This document shows, piece after piece, positions 43,169-52,487 of a stretch of 61,636 bases of DNA (the first letter of the stretch is position 1; every line of letters begins with the position of its first letter). Origin of the DNA: Bacteroidales bacterium UBA1714 (GTDB lineage: Bacteria > Bacteroidota > Bacteroidia > Bacteroidales > Paludibacteraceae); the NCBI GenBank assembly GCA_002317295.1, contig DCIY01000005.1:1-61636 (forward strand), in the 5' to 3' direction. The notes beneath the pieces are model-generated. The model ran no database searches. It was not told where the DNA came from and saw only the letters and a program-made list of their open reading frames with translations. Made by a program: the position numbers and the translations under genes.

Positions 43169-46107
43169 GAAAATTTGCTATCGTTATTATTGGATTATGG
43201 TGCCTCATACCGTTGGTATCAGCCAATGATGTAGAGGACCGTTTTCATGAGGTCAAACTATTGTTTGAGGCTCGCAACAAGAGTGCCCAAAATGAATTGA
43301 AACAATACCTCAAAGATTATCCGTACACCACCTACGACAGTGAGGTTCAACTCATGATGGGTGTATTGCAAACGGAACGAGGTAAGTATAAGAATGCCCT
43401 CAAGTCGTTTCAAAAAGTAGAGTGGAAGCAACTCACACGGGATGAGCAGCCCATGTTCTTCTTTTACCGGGGTTATGCCTATCTCAATCATGAGGAACAC
43501 CAGGCCGCAGCCGCCTGTTTTAAGACCTTGAGGGACAGCGACAGTCCTTATCGGGTGCAGGGCAGTTATTACTATGCGTACTGCTGGTATCTGGAGCAGG
43601 ATTATGACCGTGCTTTACCGGAGTTTTTGGATATCGAACATACCTCTCAGTACAAGCATATTGTGCCGTATTACATTGTTCAAATTTACTATGCCAAGCA
43701 CCAATACGAGGAGGTCTACGACCGCATTCGCTATTTGTTGGAGGAAAATCCCAATAATCCCAACAATGCCGAACTGCATCGTATCCTGGGTGAGATATAC
43801 TATTCCCAGGGTAAGTATGATGTGGCTGCGACCAACCTCAAAGAGTACGAACGTATTCACCAATCCATTTTGGACAAGAAAGGCAAACCCAAAGAGCCGC
43901 TGTTGCGCGAGGATTTGTACCTCATTGGTATGAGCGAATATCGTTTGGGGCAATATCAGGATGCCATTGCTTATTTCAAGCGGGTGAAACAACTGCAGGA
44001 TACGCTCAGTGAAAACACCTGTCTGCATCTGGGTCATGCCTATATTCAGGTGAACGACCGGGAAAAAGCCAAACTGAGTTATAGTGCTGCCATGCGTTTT
44101 AATCTCAGTCCCAAGGTGCGGGAAGAGGCCATGTACAACTATGCACTCACCTGTTACGAAAGTGGCACCGCATTGGGAGAAAGCATCCAGGCATTTGAAG
44201 ATTTTTTGGCCACATACCCCAATACGCAACATGCCCAACAGGTGTATGCGCTGATGGCCAGCATGTATATGAGCAGCAAGAATTACCTGGCAGCTTACGA
44301 ATCCATTGGCAAGGTACAGGACCCTTCCGCCAAGATGCTGCAAACACGGCAATACCTGCGTTACCAAATCGGTGTGGATAAGTTTGTGCAGGGCAAAATG
44401 AAAGAGTGTCAGGAATGGATGAACGAAGTGATTGCCAACGCAACAGAGGGTTCTGTCTACAAAACAGAGGCTTATTACTACCGCGCTGAAGCCGATTATC
44501 GGTTGCAGGAATACGAAGGGTGCATTCGTGATGTCCGCACTTTCCTCAGTCAGGTGAATGTTGCCCAATCCAAAAATGTACATCATGCCGATTACTTATT
44601 GGGATATGCCTTATGGGCCACAAGCCAATATAGCGATGCCGAATCCTCATTTCGTCTGTACCTCACCCATGCCGACCCGGCACACAACACCTATAGTGAT
44701 GCGCTGAACCGAATAGGAGACTGCTGTTTCAATAATCGTCAGTTTGCACCCGCCATCGAGGCCTATCAGCATGTGATTGATATCAACAAATCCGGAGTAG
44801 ACCATGCGTTGTATCAGCAGGCTTATGCCTATGGTTTGAGCCACCGGTATGAGGACAAGGTGAATAATCTGAACCTGCTTAATCACAAGTATGCCAAATC
44901 GGATTATGCTGATGATGGACTCTACGAACTGGCTCGTGCCCTGTTGCAACTCAACCGGAATGAAGATGCCACGCAAGCCTATGAACAACTCATTACCCGT
45001 TATCCACACTCTCCTCTGGCCAAACAGGCTTCGCTCGAATTGGCCATGACCTATCGTAATATGGGACAAAAAGAGTTGGCCATTGCGGCGTTCCAAAAAA
45101 CCATCGAACAGTATCCGGGCAGCAAGGAGGCTTATTTGGCCCTGGAAAACATGGAGCAGGTGTATGTGGAAAACAACGATATCAACACCTATTTGGAGTA
45201 CGCACGCGGGTTGGGACAAATGAACATGAATATCTCCAGTCAGGAGGATTCACTCACCTATGCTGCCGCCGAATTGCAATATATGTTGGGTAACTATGCG
45301 GCATCAGCAGCCGGTTTTGGTACCTATCTGTCTCAATTCTGCCCTACCGGTCGCTACTGTGCTACGGCCACATACTATGCCGCGGATGCCCACTATCGTA
45401 TGGGGGATAAACAGCAGGCAGAAGCGCTCTATACCCAATTGAGTGAAACGGGAAGCAATCAGTATGTGGAAGAGACCTATACCCGATTGGCTGAACTGGC
45501 CTTTGACCGTCAGGACTACACCAAAGCCCGAGAGGCCTTCCGTTATCTGGCTCGCACCGCCACCCAACAACCTACCCAGACAGCGGCTCGGTTGGGAGCC
45601 TTGCGTTGCAGTTATCAGTTGCAGGACCAACCCGATTTGATTACCGTAGCCACGCAGTTATTGGAGGACAATGCGTTGAGTCCTGCCGTACGGGATGAAG
45701 CGTTATACAACCGTGCCAAAGCCTACCTGTCCGGGCAACAGTGGGAAGAGGCCATGGCTGACCTGGCGGTACTGGCCAAGAATGTCAAAATAGAAACGGG
45801 TGCCGAAGCCAAGTATCTCATGGCGGTATGTTACCAGCAAATCGGTCAAAACGATGCGGCAGAAACCGAAATCATGGATTTTGCCGGTATGAAGACCCCG
45901 CACCAGTATTGGCTGGCCAAGAGTTTTATCTTGTTATCGGACCTCAATCTGGCCAAAGGAGAGACATTCCAGGCCAAACAATACCTGTTGGCTCTCCAAC
46001 AAAACTACAAAGGAGAGGATGAAATCCAATCCATCATTACGGAAAAGTTAAATGCGATTGCTCTCAGTGAGCAACCTCAAACGATAGAAGAGGAGGAAGA
46101 ATTATGA
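43165..46107 (+). CDS. Large exported TPR-repeat protein
   Basis: 980 residues. Signal peptide about 1-20 (MRKFAIVIIGLWCLIPLVSA), then many tetratricopeptide and Sel1/YfgC-like helical repeats across nearly the whole chain (AELHRILGEIYYSQGKYDVA, LGQYQDAIAYFKRVKQLQ, RNMGQKELAIAAFQKTIEQY and others). Likely a periplasmic scaffold. ATGA-coupled to potD upstream and to the outer-membrane protein downstream, suggesting joint synthesis. Function unknown. Confidence 0.82.
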   Translation: MRKFAIVIIGLWCLIPLVSANDVEDRFHEVKLLFEARNKSAQNELKQYLKDYPYTTYDSEVQLMMGVLQTERGKYKNALKSFQKVEWKQLTRDEQPMFFFYRGYAYLNHEEHQAAAACFKTLRDSDSPYRVQGSYYYAYCWYLEQDYDRALPEFLDIEHTSQYKHIVPYYIVQIYYAKHQYEEVYDRIRYLLEENPNNPNNAELHRILGEIYYSQGKYDVAATNLKEYERIHQSILDKKGKPKEPLLREDLYLIGMSEYRLGQYQDAIAYFKRVKQLQDTLSENTCLHLGHAYIQVNDREKAKLSYSAAMRFNLSPKVREEAMYNYALTCYESGTALGESIQAFEDFLATYPNTQHAQQVYALMASMYMSSKNYLAAYESIGKVQDPSAKMLQTRQYLRYQIGVDKFVQGKMKECQEWMNEVIANATEGSVYKTEAYYYRAEADYRLQEYEGCIRDVRTFLSQVNVAQSKNVHHADYLLGYALWATSQYSDAESSFRLYLTHADPAHNTYSDALNRIGDCCFNNRQFAPAIEAYQHVIDINKSGVDHALYQQAYAYGLSHRYEDKVNNLNLLNHKYAKSDYADDGLYELARALLQLNRNEDATQAYEQLITRYPHSPLAKQASLELAMTYRNMGQKELAIAAFQKTIEQYPGSKEAYLALENMEQVYVENNDINTYLEYARGLGQMNMNISSQEDSLTYAAAELQYMLGNYAASAAGFGTYLSQFCPTGRYCATATYYAADAHYRMGDKQQAEALYTQLSETGSNQYVEETYTRLAELAFDRQDYTKAREAFRYLARTATQQPTQTAARLGALRCSYQLQDQPDLITVATQLLEDNALSPAVRDEALYNRAKAYLSGQQWEEAMADLAVLAKNVKIETGAEAKYLMAVCYQQIGQNDAAETEIMDFAGMKTPHQYWLAKSFILLSDLNLAKGETFQAKQYLLALQQNYKGEDEIQSIITEKLNAIALSEQPQTIEEEEEL

Positions 46108-47819
46108 TGCGTCGATCATGGATTTTGTTGGGTGCCTTAGCGCTCAGTGTCACCACCACGGCACAAGATACCATCAATCGTCAGGTAACGGTGGAACGGG
46201 AGTTTCAACCAGTAATCAAGAATGCCAAAAAACTGTCGGTCAATCCTGTCCGAGTGGAAGCAGACATCCCTGCGGAAAAGGTCAGTTATTCGACCTATAG
46301 CGAACCCTTACCGGCAGTGACGGGGATTCAGCCCCTGGCCGGATCGGCCACTCGATTTGCTCCTCCCGAAATCTCTCGAGGCTGGTTGGAAGGCAATGTG
46401 GGACACAACAATACCTATTTGGACTTTATCTATCGTCTGCGGGACAAAAAAGAAGTGGGTTTGGATTTGTATGCCAAACACGATGCTCATTGGGGTCGTA
46501 ACACGCTGGAAACGAGCAAGGTGGGCATGGATTTTAAAAAATCCTTTACCCCGCTTGATGTGTATTTCACGGTGGAAGGCCAAAACCGTTATTATAGCCG
46601 TTATGGGCGTTACTATGATGGTCATAATGGTTTGACCATCGATAAGATGAAAGACCTCCAGCCGCAGGATTGGCAGGCGTTGTGGGATGTACATACGAAT
46701 ATCGGCATTCGTTCTGCCTCCTCCCAACAGGTACAATACTGTGTCCAGACCGGTTACCACACATTGATTGTGCCCTCTGTGGTTGCCGAACATCGGGTGC
46801 AGTCTTATGCCATGGTGGAGTGGCAAACGGATCACCATCATGCCGGAATGAAAGCCCATGTTCGCAATGCGTTCATGACGCTGGACAAGGACAGTATGCA
46901 TCTCGACCCTGCTTCCTACAATAATCGTCATGGCATTCGAATCAATCCTTACTACGAATATATATCGGAGCGCGTGCGCGTACACGCAGGAGCCAACCTG
47001 GATATGAATATTGGTCGCGGCCAATTCTTAACCCAAACGGAAAACCTCAGTTTTGCTCCGTCACCCGATGTCAAGGTGGAGTATAGAATCATTCCTTCGT
47101 GGCTGATGGTATGGGCGGAAGCCAAGGGCAGTTTTGGGTATGGTATGCTGGTGGATTATTATGATTTTAACCGTTACCTCGGGGTAGAAAATGGCATTCA
47201 GTCCCATCATGTATGTGGTTATACTCCCGTGGATGCCGGATTGGGATTTCGCATCAAACCCTGTGCCGGGCTGCTGTTGGATATTCATGCCCGGTATGCG
47301 TACCGCATGAACCAAAAAACGATTTTGGCTCCAGACACCCTGACGCTGTGGACCCAAGCGGGAACCAACCTGGCCTATTTGTATGGCAATTGGCAACAAT
47401 GGTCCGTGGGTGGAGAGATTACCTATCACTATCAGGATATCGTCCATATCCTGGCCTCGGGTTACTACTACAAATGGATTCAGCAGTCGTTGGAGAACAA
47501 GGACTATGCCTACAACCCCGCCGCTGCCTATGACCATCCCGACTGGGATGCTCACCTGCGCATCGATGCCAATATCGACCGCAAGTGGTCCCTGTACTCG
47601 GACAATATCTTTGAAGGTGCCCGTACCGCTCTTACCACGGCAGGAGATGTTAAACTAAAACCAACGATTGATCTTCGTCTGGGTGTCCAGTACGCCGTCA
47701 ATCGTTGGCTAAAATGTTATTTGCAACTCAATAACTACCTCAACCGTCATCATGATATCTACTACGGCTATCAAAGCCAGGGTATCAACGGTCAGATAGG
47801 AGTGCGGTGGGAATACTGA
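46104..47819 (+). CDS. Outer-membrane beta-barrel protein (TonB-receptor-like)
   Basis: 571 residues. Signal peptide about 1-20 (MMRRSWILLGALALSVTTTA), then a short periplasmic stretch (RQVTVEREFQPVIKNAKKL) and about 450 residues of alternating amphipathic strands rich in Tyr and Trp ending in ...GQIGVRWEY, an outer-membrane C-terminal signature ending in aromatic residue. No plug domain or TonB box is evident, so it is a barrel, not a full TonB-dependent receptor. Couples to the TPR gene by ATGA. Its stop directly abuts the convergent efp stop with no spacer. Confidence 0.8.
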   Translation: MMRRSWILLGALALSVTTTAQDTINRQVTVEREFQPVIKNAKKLSVNPVRVEADIPAEKVSYSTYSEPLPAVTGIQPLAGSATRFAPPEISRGWLEGNVGHNNTYLDFIYRLRDKKEVGLDLYAKHDAHWGRNTLETSKVGMDFKKSFTPLDVYFTVEGQNRYYSRYGRYYDGHNGLTIDKMKDLQPQDWQALWDVHTNIGIRSASSQQVQYCVQTGYHTLIVPSVVAEHRVQSYAMVEWQTDHHHAGMKAHVRNAFMTLDKDSMHLDPASYNNRHGIRINPYYEYISERVRVHAGANLDMNIGRGQFLTQTENLSFAPSPDVKVEYRIIPSWLMVWAEAKGSFGYGMLVDYYDFNRYLGVENGIQSHHVCGYTPVDAGLGFRIKPCAGLLLDIHARYAYRMNQKTILAPDTLTLWTQAGTNLAYLYGNWQQWSVGGEITYHYQDIVHILASGYYYKWIQQSLENKDYAYNPAAAYDHPDWDAHLRIDANIDRKWSLYSDNIFEGARTALTTAGDVKLKPTIDLRLGVQYAVNRWLKCYLQLNNYLNRHHDIYYGYQSQGINGQIGVRWEY

Positions 47820-48383
47820 TTAGCGAACTCGCTCGCAGTAACTGCCATCGCGGGTATCCACGCGGATGATCTCGCCCTCGTTGATAAACAGAGGAACACG
47901 AATCTCTGCACCGGTCTCCAACTTGGCAGGTTTTAAGGTGTTGGTAGCGGTATCACCCTTCAGACCCGGCTCGGTGTAGGCAATAGCCAACTCCACCTTG
48001 GTGGGTAACTCGGCAAACAGGACCGTATCCGAAGTGGCATCGCTGACTACATCGCAAACCATACCTTCCTTGAGGAAATCCACGCCGGTAATCAGGTCGT
48101 GAGCGATAGGAATTTGCTCATAGGTCTCCTGATTCATAAAGATGTAATCATTGCCTTCGGCATACAGATACTGATATGGACGACGCTCCACGCGTACATC
48201 TTCCAGTTTCTCACCGATGTTGAAGCGACGCTCCAATACGCGACCGTCCACTACATCTTTGAATTTAACACGCATGATCGTGTTACCTTTACCTGGTTTC
48301 ACATGAAGGAACTCGATCACAAAATACAAACGGCCGTCCATACGAATGCAAATACCGTTTTTGACATCTTGAGAGTTAATCAT
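47820..48383 (-). CDS. efp: Elongation factor P
   Basis: 187 residues, three-domain EF-P. Domain I loop VKPGKGNTIMRVK carries the tip lysine; C-terminal domains show ETGAEIRVPLFINEGEIIRVDTRDGSY. Relieves ribosome stalling at polyproline. Promoter at 48431-48462, interlocked with that of marC. Confidence 0.96.
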   Translation of the reverse strand: MINSQDVKNGICIRMDGRLYFVIEFLHVKPGKGNTIMRVKFKDVVDGRVLERRFNIGEKLEDVRVERRPYQYLYAEGNDYIFMNQETYEQIPIAHDLITGVDFLKEGMVCDVVSDATSDTVLFAELPTKVELAIAYTEPGLKGDTATNTLKPAKLETGAEIRVPLFINEGEIIRVDTRDGSYCERVR

Positions 48384-48430
48384 ACTATTAAAAATTTATT
48401 AATCGAAACTATCCATTTTATTTTTCGCTG

Positions 48431-48462
48431 CAAAGGTACAATTTTTTTTGCAAATATACAAA
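48431..48462 (-). promoter_or_regulatory. efp promoter (symmetric divergent module)
   Basis: Minus-strand -33 TTTG at 48459-48462, 20 nt, -7 TACCTTTG at 48431-48438. Third instance of the 8-8-8 divergent arrangement. Confidence 0.87.
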
Positions 48463-48478
48463 TTTTTGTGTAACTTTG
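48447..48478 (+). promoter_or_regulatory. marC promoter (symmetric divergent module)
   Basis: -33 TTTG at 48447-48450, 20 nt, -7 TAACTTTG at 48471-48478; ATG at 48505. Confidence 0.87.
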
Positions 48479-48504
48479 CAGCCGATTTATAAATAAACTG
48501 CATT

Positions 48505-49212
48505 ATGGAGTCCTTACAAGCCTATTTAGGTACCTTCAGTTGGTGGCATGCCATCTCCTCTTTTATTTTCATGATTGCCATTATTGACCCCATTGGCAAC
48601 ATGCCTGTAACCATCTCCATGGAGGAGAAAGGAACCAAGATCCACCCCATGCGTGTGTGCATCTATTCCCTGATTATCCTATGTGCTTTTTTGGTACTTG
48701 GTGATATTGCCCTTCGTATCTTTGGCATCCGCATTGAGTATTTTGCGGTAGCGGGTGGATTTGTTATCCTGCTCATGGCCATGGAGATGCTGTTGGATAT
48801 CGAGATTTTTAAGTCCAATGATTTGGGAGGCAGTGGCGATTTGGTTCCTTTGGCTTTTCCTCTGTATGCGGGCCCGGGTTCCTTTACCGCCCTCATCTCC
48901 CTCACTACAGACTACTCAATGATTAGTTTGCTGGTAGCTATTCTGCTGTGCATGATAGCCCTGTATATTGTCCTCAAGACGACCCATTGGGTAACCAAAT
49001 ACATGAAACCCGTGTCGTTGTTTATTGTTCGTAAGTTCTTTGGTGTCATCGTTTTGGCCATTGCCATGCAACTGATGTTTGCCAACCTGCTTAAGGTATT
49101 CCGTCCGGAGTTGGTACGCGATTCTGCGCCTACACAGATGCCGGAAATCATCGAAACGCCCCATGCTGACATACCCACAAATACAGTTGATAGCACAGCA
49201 ATGTGGAATTGA
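48505..49212 (+). CDS. MarC family integral membrane protein
   Basis: 235 residues, six membrane helices. IDPIGNMPVT in the first helix pair and PLAFPLYAGPGSFTALI in the middle are MarC family signatures. Role unknown; the old antibiotic-resistance label is not supported. Overlaps the downstream queG-like ORF by 50 nt. Confidence 0.92.
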   Translation: MESLQAYLGTFSWWHAISSFIFMIAIIDPIGNMPVTISMEEKGTKIHPMRVCIYSLIILCAFLVLGDIALRIFGIRIEYFAVAGGFVILLMAMEMLLDIEIFKSNDLGGSGDLVPLAFPLYAGPGSFTALISLTTDYSMISLLVAILLCMIALYIVLKTTHWVTKYMKPVSLFIVRKFFGVIVLAIAMQLMFANLLKVFRPELVRDSAPTQMPEIIETPHADIPTNTVDSTAMWN

Positions 49213-49843
49213 TGCCATCGGTTGCGCCCCTGCTCGCTGCATGGATGACCAGATAGGGTTTATGAATGAATGGATACGGGCTGGTTATCATGGTGCAATG
49301 GACTATTTGGAGCGTAATCAGGATAAACGATACGATATCCGGCAATTGGTTCCAGGTGCCCAAACCGTGGTGGTGATATTACTGACCTGGGAGCATAGCG
49401 GACATGACTATCATCGGGTAGTCAAATCCAAACTGTATCAGTTGGAACAGGCCCTGCGGGATGCAGCCGCAGCCCAAGGTCAGAGACTGCAAACCTATGA
49501 GGGACAACATTTGTTTTGCGATTCGGCACCGGTGCTCGAAAAACGATGGGCCATTGAGGCCGGATTGGGATATATTGGCAAAAACCACCAACTGATTCAT
49601 CCCCAGTGGGGCAGTTGGGTACATATGGGGGAACTGGTGCTCAACGAAGCCGTAGCGGATATACCGGAGGTACGAGTGGATGCATCGTACTATATACCCG
49701 GTGGTCAATGCGGGGCGTGTGATGTCTGCATCCAAGCCTGCCCCCAACAGGCCCTGTCGGGAGATTGGGATGCGAGACGATGTATTGCGTACACCACCCA
49801 CCGCTGCACCCTGTGTCAGCAGGAGTGCCCTTGTAATGGTTAA
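49163..49843 (+). CDS. Short epoxyqueuosine reductase QueG-like protein
   Basis: 226 residues from the ATG at 49163 (MLTYPQIQLIAQQCGIDAIG); QueG is usually 310-380. The N-terminal DUF1730 domain (KRYDIRQLVPGAQTVVVIL, CDSAPVLEKRWAIEAGLGYIGKN) is intact. First cluster CGACDVCIQACP is normal. The second keeps its cysteines (RRCIAY, CTLCQQECP) but lacks the roughly 20 residues normally between them and all of the C-terminal region. The last codons, Asn-Gly-stop, are read from the TAATGGT repeat array. It may be a functional compact form or a decaying gene. It overlaps marC by 50 nt. Confidence 0.8.
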   Translation: MLTYPQIQLIAQQCGIDAIGCAPARCMDDQIGFMNEWIRAGYHGAMDYLERNQDKRYDIRQLVPGAQTVVVILLTWEHSGHDYHRVVKSKLYQLEQALRDAAAAQGQRLQTYEGQHLFCDSAPVLEKRWAIEAGLGYIGKNHQLIHPQWGSWVHMGELVLNEAVADIPEVRVDASYYIPGGQCGACDVCIQACPQQALSGDWDARRCIAYTTHRCTLCQQECPCNG

Positions 49844-49918
49844 CGGTTAATGGTTAATGGTTAATGGTTAACGGTTCGCCACAAATGTGGCTATGGTTAA
49901 TGGTTATTGATGATTGAT
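49834..49918. repeat. Heptamer array with embedded palindrome between queG-like gene and rfbB
   Basis: Six TAAYGGT units (49834-49875), then TC and the perfect palindrome GCCAC-AAAT-GTGGC (49878-49891), then TATGGT, TAATGGT, TATTGAT, GATTGAT to 49918. The queG-like stop codon lies inside the array. The tail TATTGATGATTGAT matches 12084 and 14058. Confidence 0.9.
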
Positions 49919-49927
49919 TTTAAAGAT

Positions 49928-51061
49928 ATGAAAAGTATTATGATTACCGGCGGAGCCGGATTTATTGGCAGTCATGTAGTTCGTTTGTTTGTTAACAAAT
50001 ATCCGGACTACCGAATTATCAATGTAGACAAACTGACCTATGCAGGCAATTTGGAAAACCTCAGGGATATTGAAAACTGTCCCAATTATCGGTTTGTCAA
50101 AGCCGACATCTGCGATTTTGATACCATCTATGCCCTCATGCAGGAAGAGCAGGTAACGGGTGTTATCCATCTGGCAGCAGAGAGTCATGTTGACCGTTCC
50201 ATCAAAGACCCCTTCACCTTTGCCCGCACCAATGTCATGGGTACCTTATCCATGCTCCAGGCGGCCAAACTGTATTGGGAAACGAGAGAAAACAAATACG
50301 AGGGATGCCGTTTTTACCACATCTCTACCGATGAAGTGTATGGCGCATTGGAACTGACCCATCCCGAAGGCATCGATTCTCCATTTACCACCACCGCTTC
50401 CAGTGCGTTGCACCACCACGCATATGGTGAGAAATTCTTTACCGAGGATTTGAAATACATGCCCCACAGTCCCTACTCCGCTTCCAAAGCGTCTTCCGAC
50501 CACTTTGTACGCGCTTTCCACGACACCTATGGCATGCCGACCATTGTCACCAACTGTTCCAATAACTATGGTCCTTACCAGTTCCCCGAGAAACTCATTC
50601 CGTTGTTCATCAACAATATTCGTCATCGCAAACCCCTGCCCGTCTATGGTAAGGGAGAAAATGTGCGTGACTGGTTGTATGTAGAAGACCATGCCCGTGC
50701 CATTGATTTGATTTTTCACAAGGGTCAGGTGGCCGAAACCTACAATATTGGTGGATTCAATGAGTGGAAAAACATCGATATCATCAAGGTGGTGATTGCC
50801 ACCGTCGACCGCATTTTGGGCCGTGAAGAAGGAGCCGATATGGACCTGATTACCTATGTTACCGACCGTGCAGGACACGATATGCGGTATGCTATCGATT
50901 CGAGAAAATTACAACGAGAACTCGGTTGGGAGCCCTCGCTGCAGTTTGAAGAAGGTATAGAGCGCACCGTTCGTTGGTACCTCGACCATCAGGAATGGAT
51001 GGACCGCATCACTTCCGGCGAGTACGAGCGCTACTACGAAGATATGTACAAAAATCGCTGA
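49928..51061 (+). CDS. rfbB: dTDP-glucose 4,6-dehydratase
   Basis: 377 residues from the ATG at 49928. Extended SDR: GGAGFIGSHV nucleotide motif, STDEVYG catalytic Thr-Asp-Glu, YSASKAS (YxxxK). Converts dTDP-glucose to the 4-keto-6-deoxy sugar for rhamnose and related sugars. The insert between STDEVYG and YSASK is of the Bacteroidales type. rfbA, rfbC and rfbD are not here. No consensus promoter is visible; the upstream spacer is the heptamer array. Confidence 0.95.
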   Translation: MKSIMITGGAGFIGSHVVRLFVNKYPDYRIINVDKLTYAGNLENLRDIENCPNYRFVKADICDFDTIYALMQEEQVTGVIHLAAESHVDRSIKDPFTFARTNVMGTLSMLQAAKLYWETRENKYEGCRFYHISTDEVYGALELTHPEGIDSPFTTTASSALHHHAYGEKFFTEDLKYMPHSPYSASKASSDHFVRAFHDTYGMPTIVTNCSNNYGPYQFPEKLIPLFINNIRHRKPLPVYGKGENVRDWLYVEDHARAIDLIFHKGQVAETYNIGGFNEWKNIDIIKVVIATVDRILGREEGADMDLITYVTDRAGHDMRYAIDSRKLQRELGWEPSLQFEEGIERTVRWYLDHQEWMDRITSGEYERYYEDMYKNR

Positions 51062-51100
51062 TTAGAGCAGATGATACACATGGTCCCAGAAGCATTTGTG

Positions 51101-52096
51101 TTATCGTGTGGTACAATTATGACATATAGAGAGGGTATGGCGATGATGCAATACCTGATTTCTAAACCGATTGGCCTCTTCCCCGTGCCAGATGGTCTTC
51201 AAATCCTGCTTCAGCAGATTGCCCCATATATATTCCCCATTTTTATCAAAACAGCAGGGCCGCACATTCCCTTCCACATCCACCACACAACCCGTCCACA
51301 AGCGATGACAGGGGGTTAAGCGGGGTGTATGCAGGCGGTTTTTGGGATGATACGCTCCATCTGCGCCCTGTACATAACGGTTGTATTGGGGTTGGGTAGG
51401 CATGAGAGGATGGCCTGAGGCATAATCATAAAACTGGGCCGTTTTGAATACCAGTCTGTCGGCCCCTATCTTGCGATACACCCGTCGCATCATTTTCCAT
51501 TCACCTTCATTGGAACGTAACCGCAGGCATTGCATTTCTATCACCACGTTGCTGGACAATTGTTTTTTGGCCTGACGCAGGTAACCGATGCCTTCCAACG
51601 CCTTGTGCAGATTACCCCCCACCCGATATGCCTGGTAACTGGCCTGACTCATGCCGTCCACCGAGACAATGATGCGATGGACTCCGGCCCTCACCAGTTG
51701 CTCAGCCAACAGAGGGGTCAGTGTTTGGGCATTAGTGCTCACGATGGTATAGAGATGGTACTCATGAGCCAAACGAATCATTTGTGGCAATTGCTCATTC
51801 AGAAGCGGTTCGCCTTGAAAATACAACTGAATCGTATGCACCCATGGAGAAACTTGCTGCAAGATATGTTGATAATCCGCCATGTCCATTTTTTGCACCT
51901 TTTGGGGCGGGACACGCATACCTATGGGACACTCGGGGCAATGCAGATTGCATCCATTGACAGGCTCTATGCTTACAAACGTAGGCATGTGCCTCACCTG
52001 CACTATGCCTAAACGAGATAGCGCAAAACTGTATTCACTGCAAACAAGATTAGCAATCGATTTTAAGGATACGACGCTCATGTCTTCCTCCTTCAA
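51101..52096 (-). CDS. Radical SAM/SPASM domain protein
   Basis: 331 residues. Radical SAM CNLHCPEC (CX3CX2C) near residues 49-56, STNAQTL and IIVSVDGM core motifs, then a C-terminal SPASM-like domain (CHRLWTGCVVDVEGNVRPCC...CHNC). SPASM proteins modify peptides or mature enzymes; no obvious peptide substrate is nearby. ATG at 52096 or, five codons later, 52081; both overlap rpiB. Last gene of the pfkB operon, 39 bp from convergent rfbB. Confidence 0.88.
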   Translation of the reverse strand: MKEEDMSVVSLKSIANLVCSEYSFALSRLGIVQVRHMPTFVSIEPVNGCNLHCPECPIGMRVPPQKVQKMDMADYQHILQQVSPWVHTIQLYFQGEPLLNEQLPQMIRLAHEYHLYTIVSTNAQTLTPLLAEQLVRAGVHRIIVSVDGMSQASYQAYRVGGNLHKALEGIGYLRQAKKQLSSNVVIEMQCLRLRSNEGEWKMMRRVYRKIGADRLVFKTAQFYDYASGHPLMPTQPQYNRYVQGADGAYHPKNRLHTPRLTPCHRLWTGCVVDVEGNVRPCCFDKNGEYIWGNLLKQDLKTIWHGEEANRFRNQVLHHRHTLSICHNCTTR

Positions 52097-52487
52097 AATC
52101 CGTTTTTAAAAAAGTGAGCACAATCTCTTTGGCCTTGTCCTGACTGATAAAATTAGCCGGCAGGGCCAGGATATTGGCATTATTATGACGACGGGCCAAA
52201 TCGGCCAACGGGGTATCCCAACACAGGGCAGCACGGACACCCGGATGGTGGTTGCAGGTCATCGCTATTCCATTGCCCGTGGAACAGATGGCAATGCCAA
52301 AATCCACTTCTCGGTTGGCTACTGCTGTCGCCAGAGGATGGGCATAATCGGGATAATCGCAACTTTGGGTGGAGTCACATCCACAATCCATTACCTGAGC
52401 GCCCCATTGGGTCAACTCACTTTTCAGGGCCTCTTTGAGCGCATAACCTGCGTGGTCCGAAGCCAAACCGACTTTAATAGAAAACAT
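52050..52487 (-). CDS. rpiB: Ribose-5-phosphate isomerase B
   Basis: 145 residues from the ATG at 52487. LacAB/RpiB fold: GLASDHAGYALKEAL, CSTGNGIAM with catalytic Cys, and HPGVRAALC. Interconverts ribose-5-phosphate and ribulose-5-phosphate. Overlaps birA by 14 nt and the radical SAM gene by up to 47 nt. Confidence 0.94.
   Translation of the reverse strand: MFSIKVGLASDHAGYALKEALKSELTQWGAQVMDCGCDSTQSCDYPDYAHPLATAVANREVDFGIAICSTGNGIAMTCNHHPGVRAALCWDTPLADLARRHNNANILALPANFISQDKAKEIVLTFLKTDFEGGRHERRILKIDC

Noticed and set aside
46104..47819. TonB-dependent receptor
   Set aside because: No plug domain or TonB box is visible, and the length is short for a 22-stranded receptor; called an outer-membrane barrel instead.
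48505..49212. Antibiotic-resistance gene marC
   Set aside because: The family name is historical; nothing here shows a resistance role.
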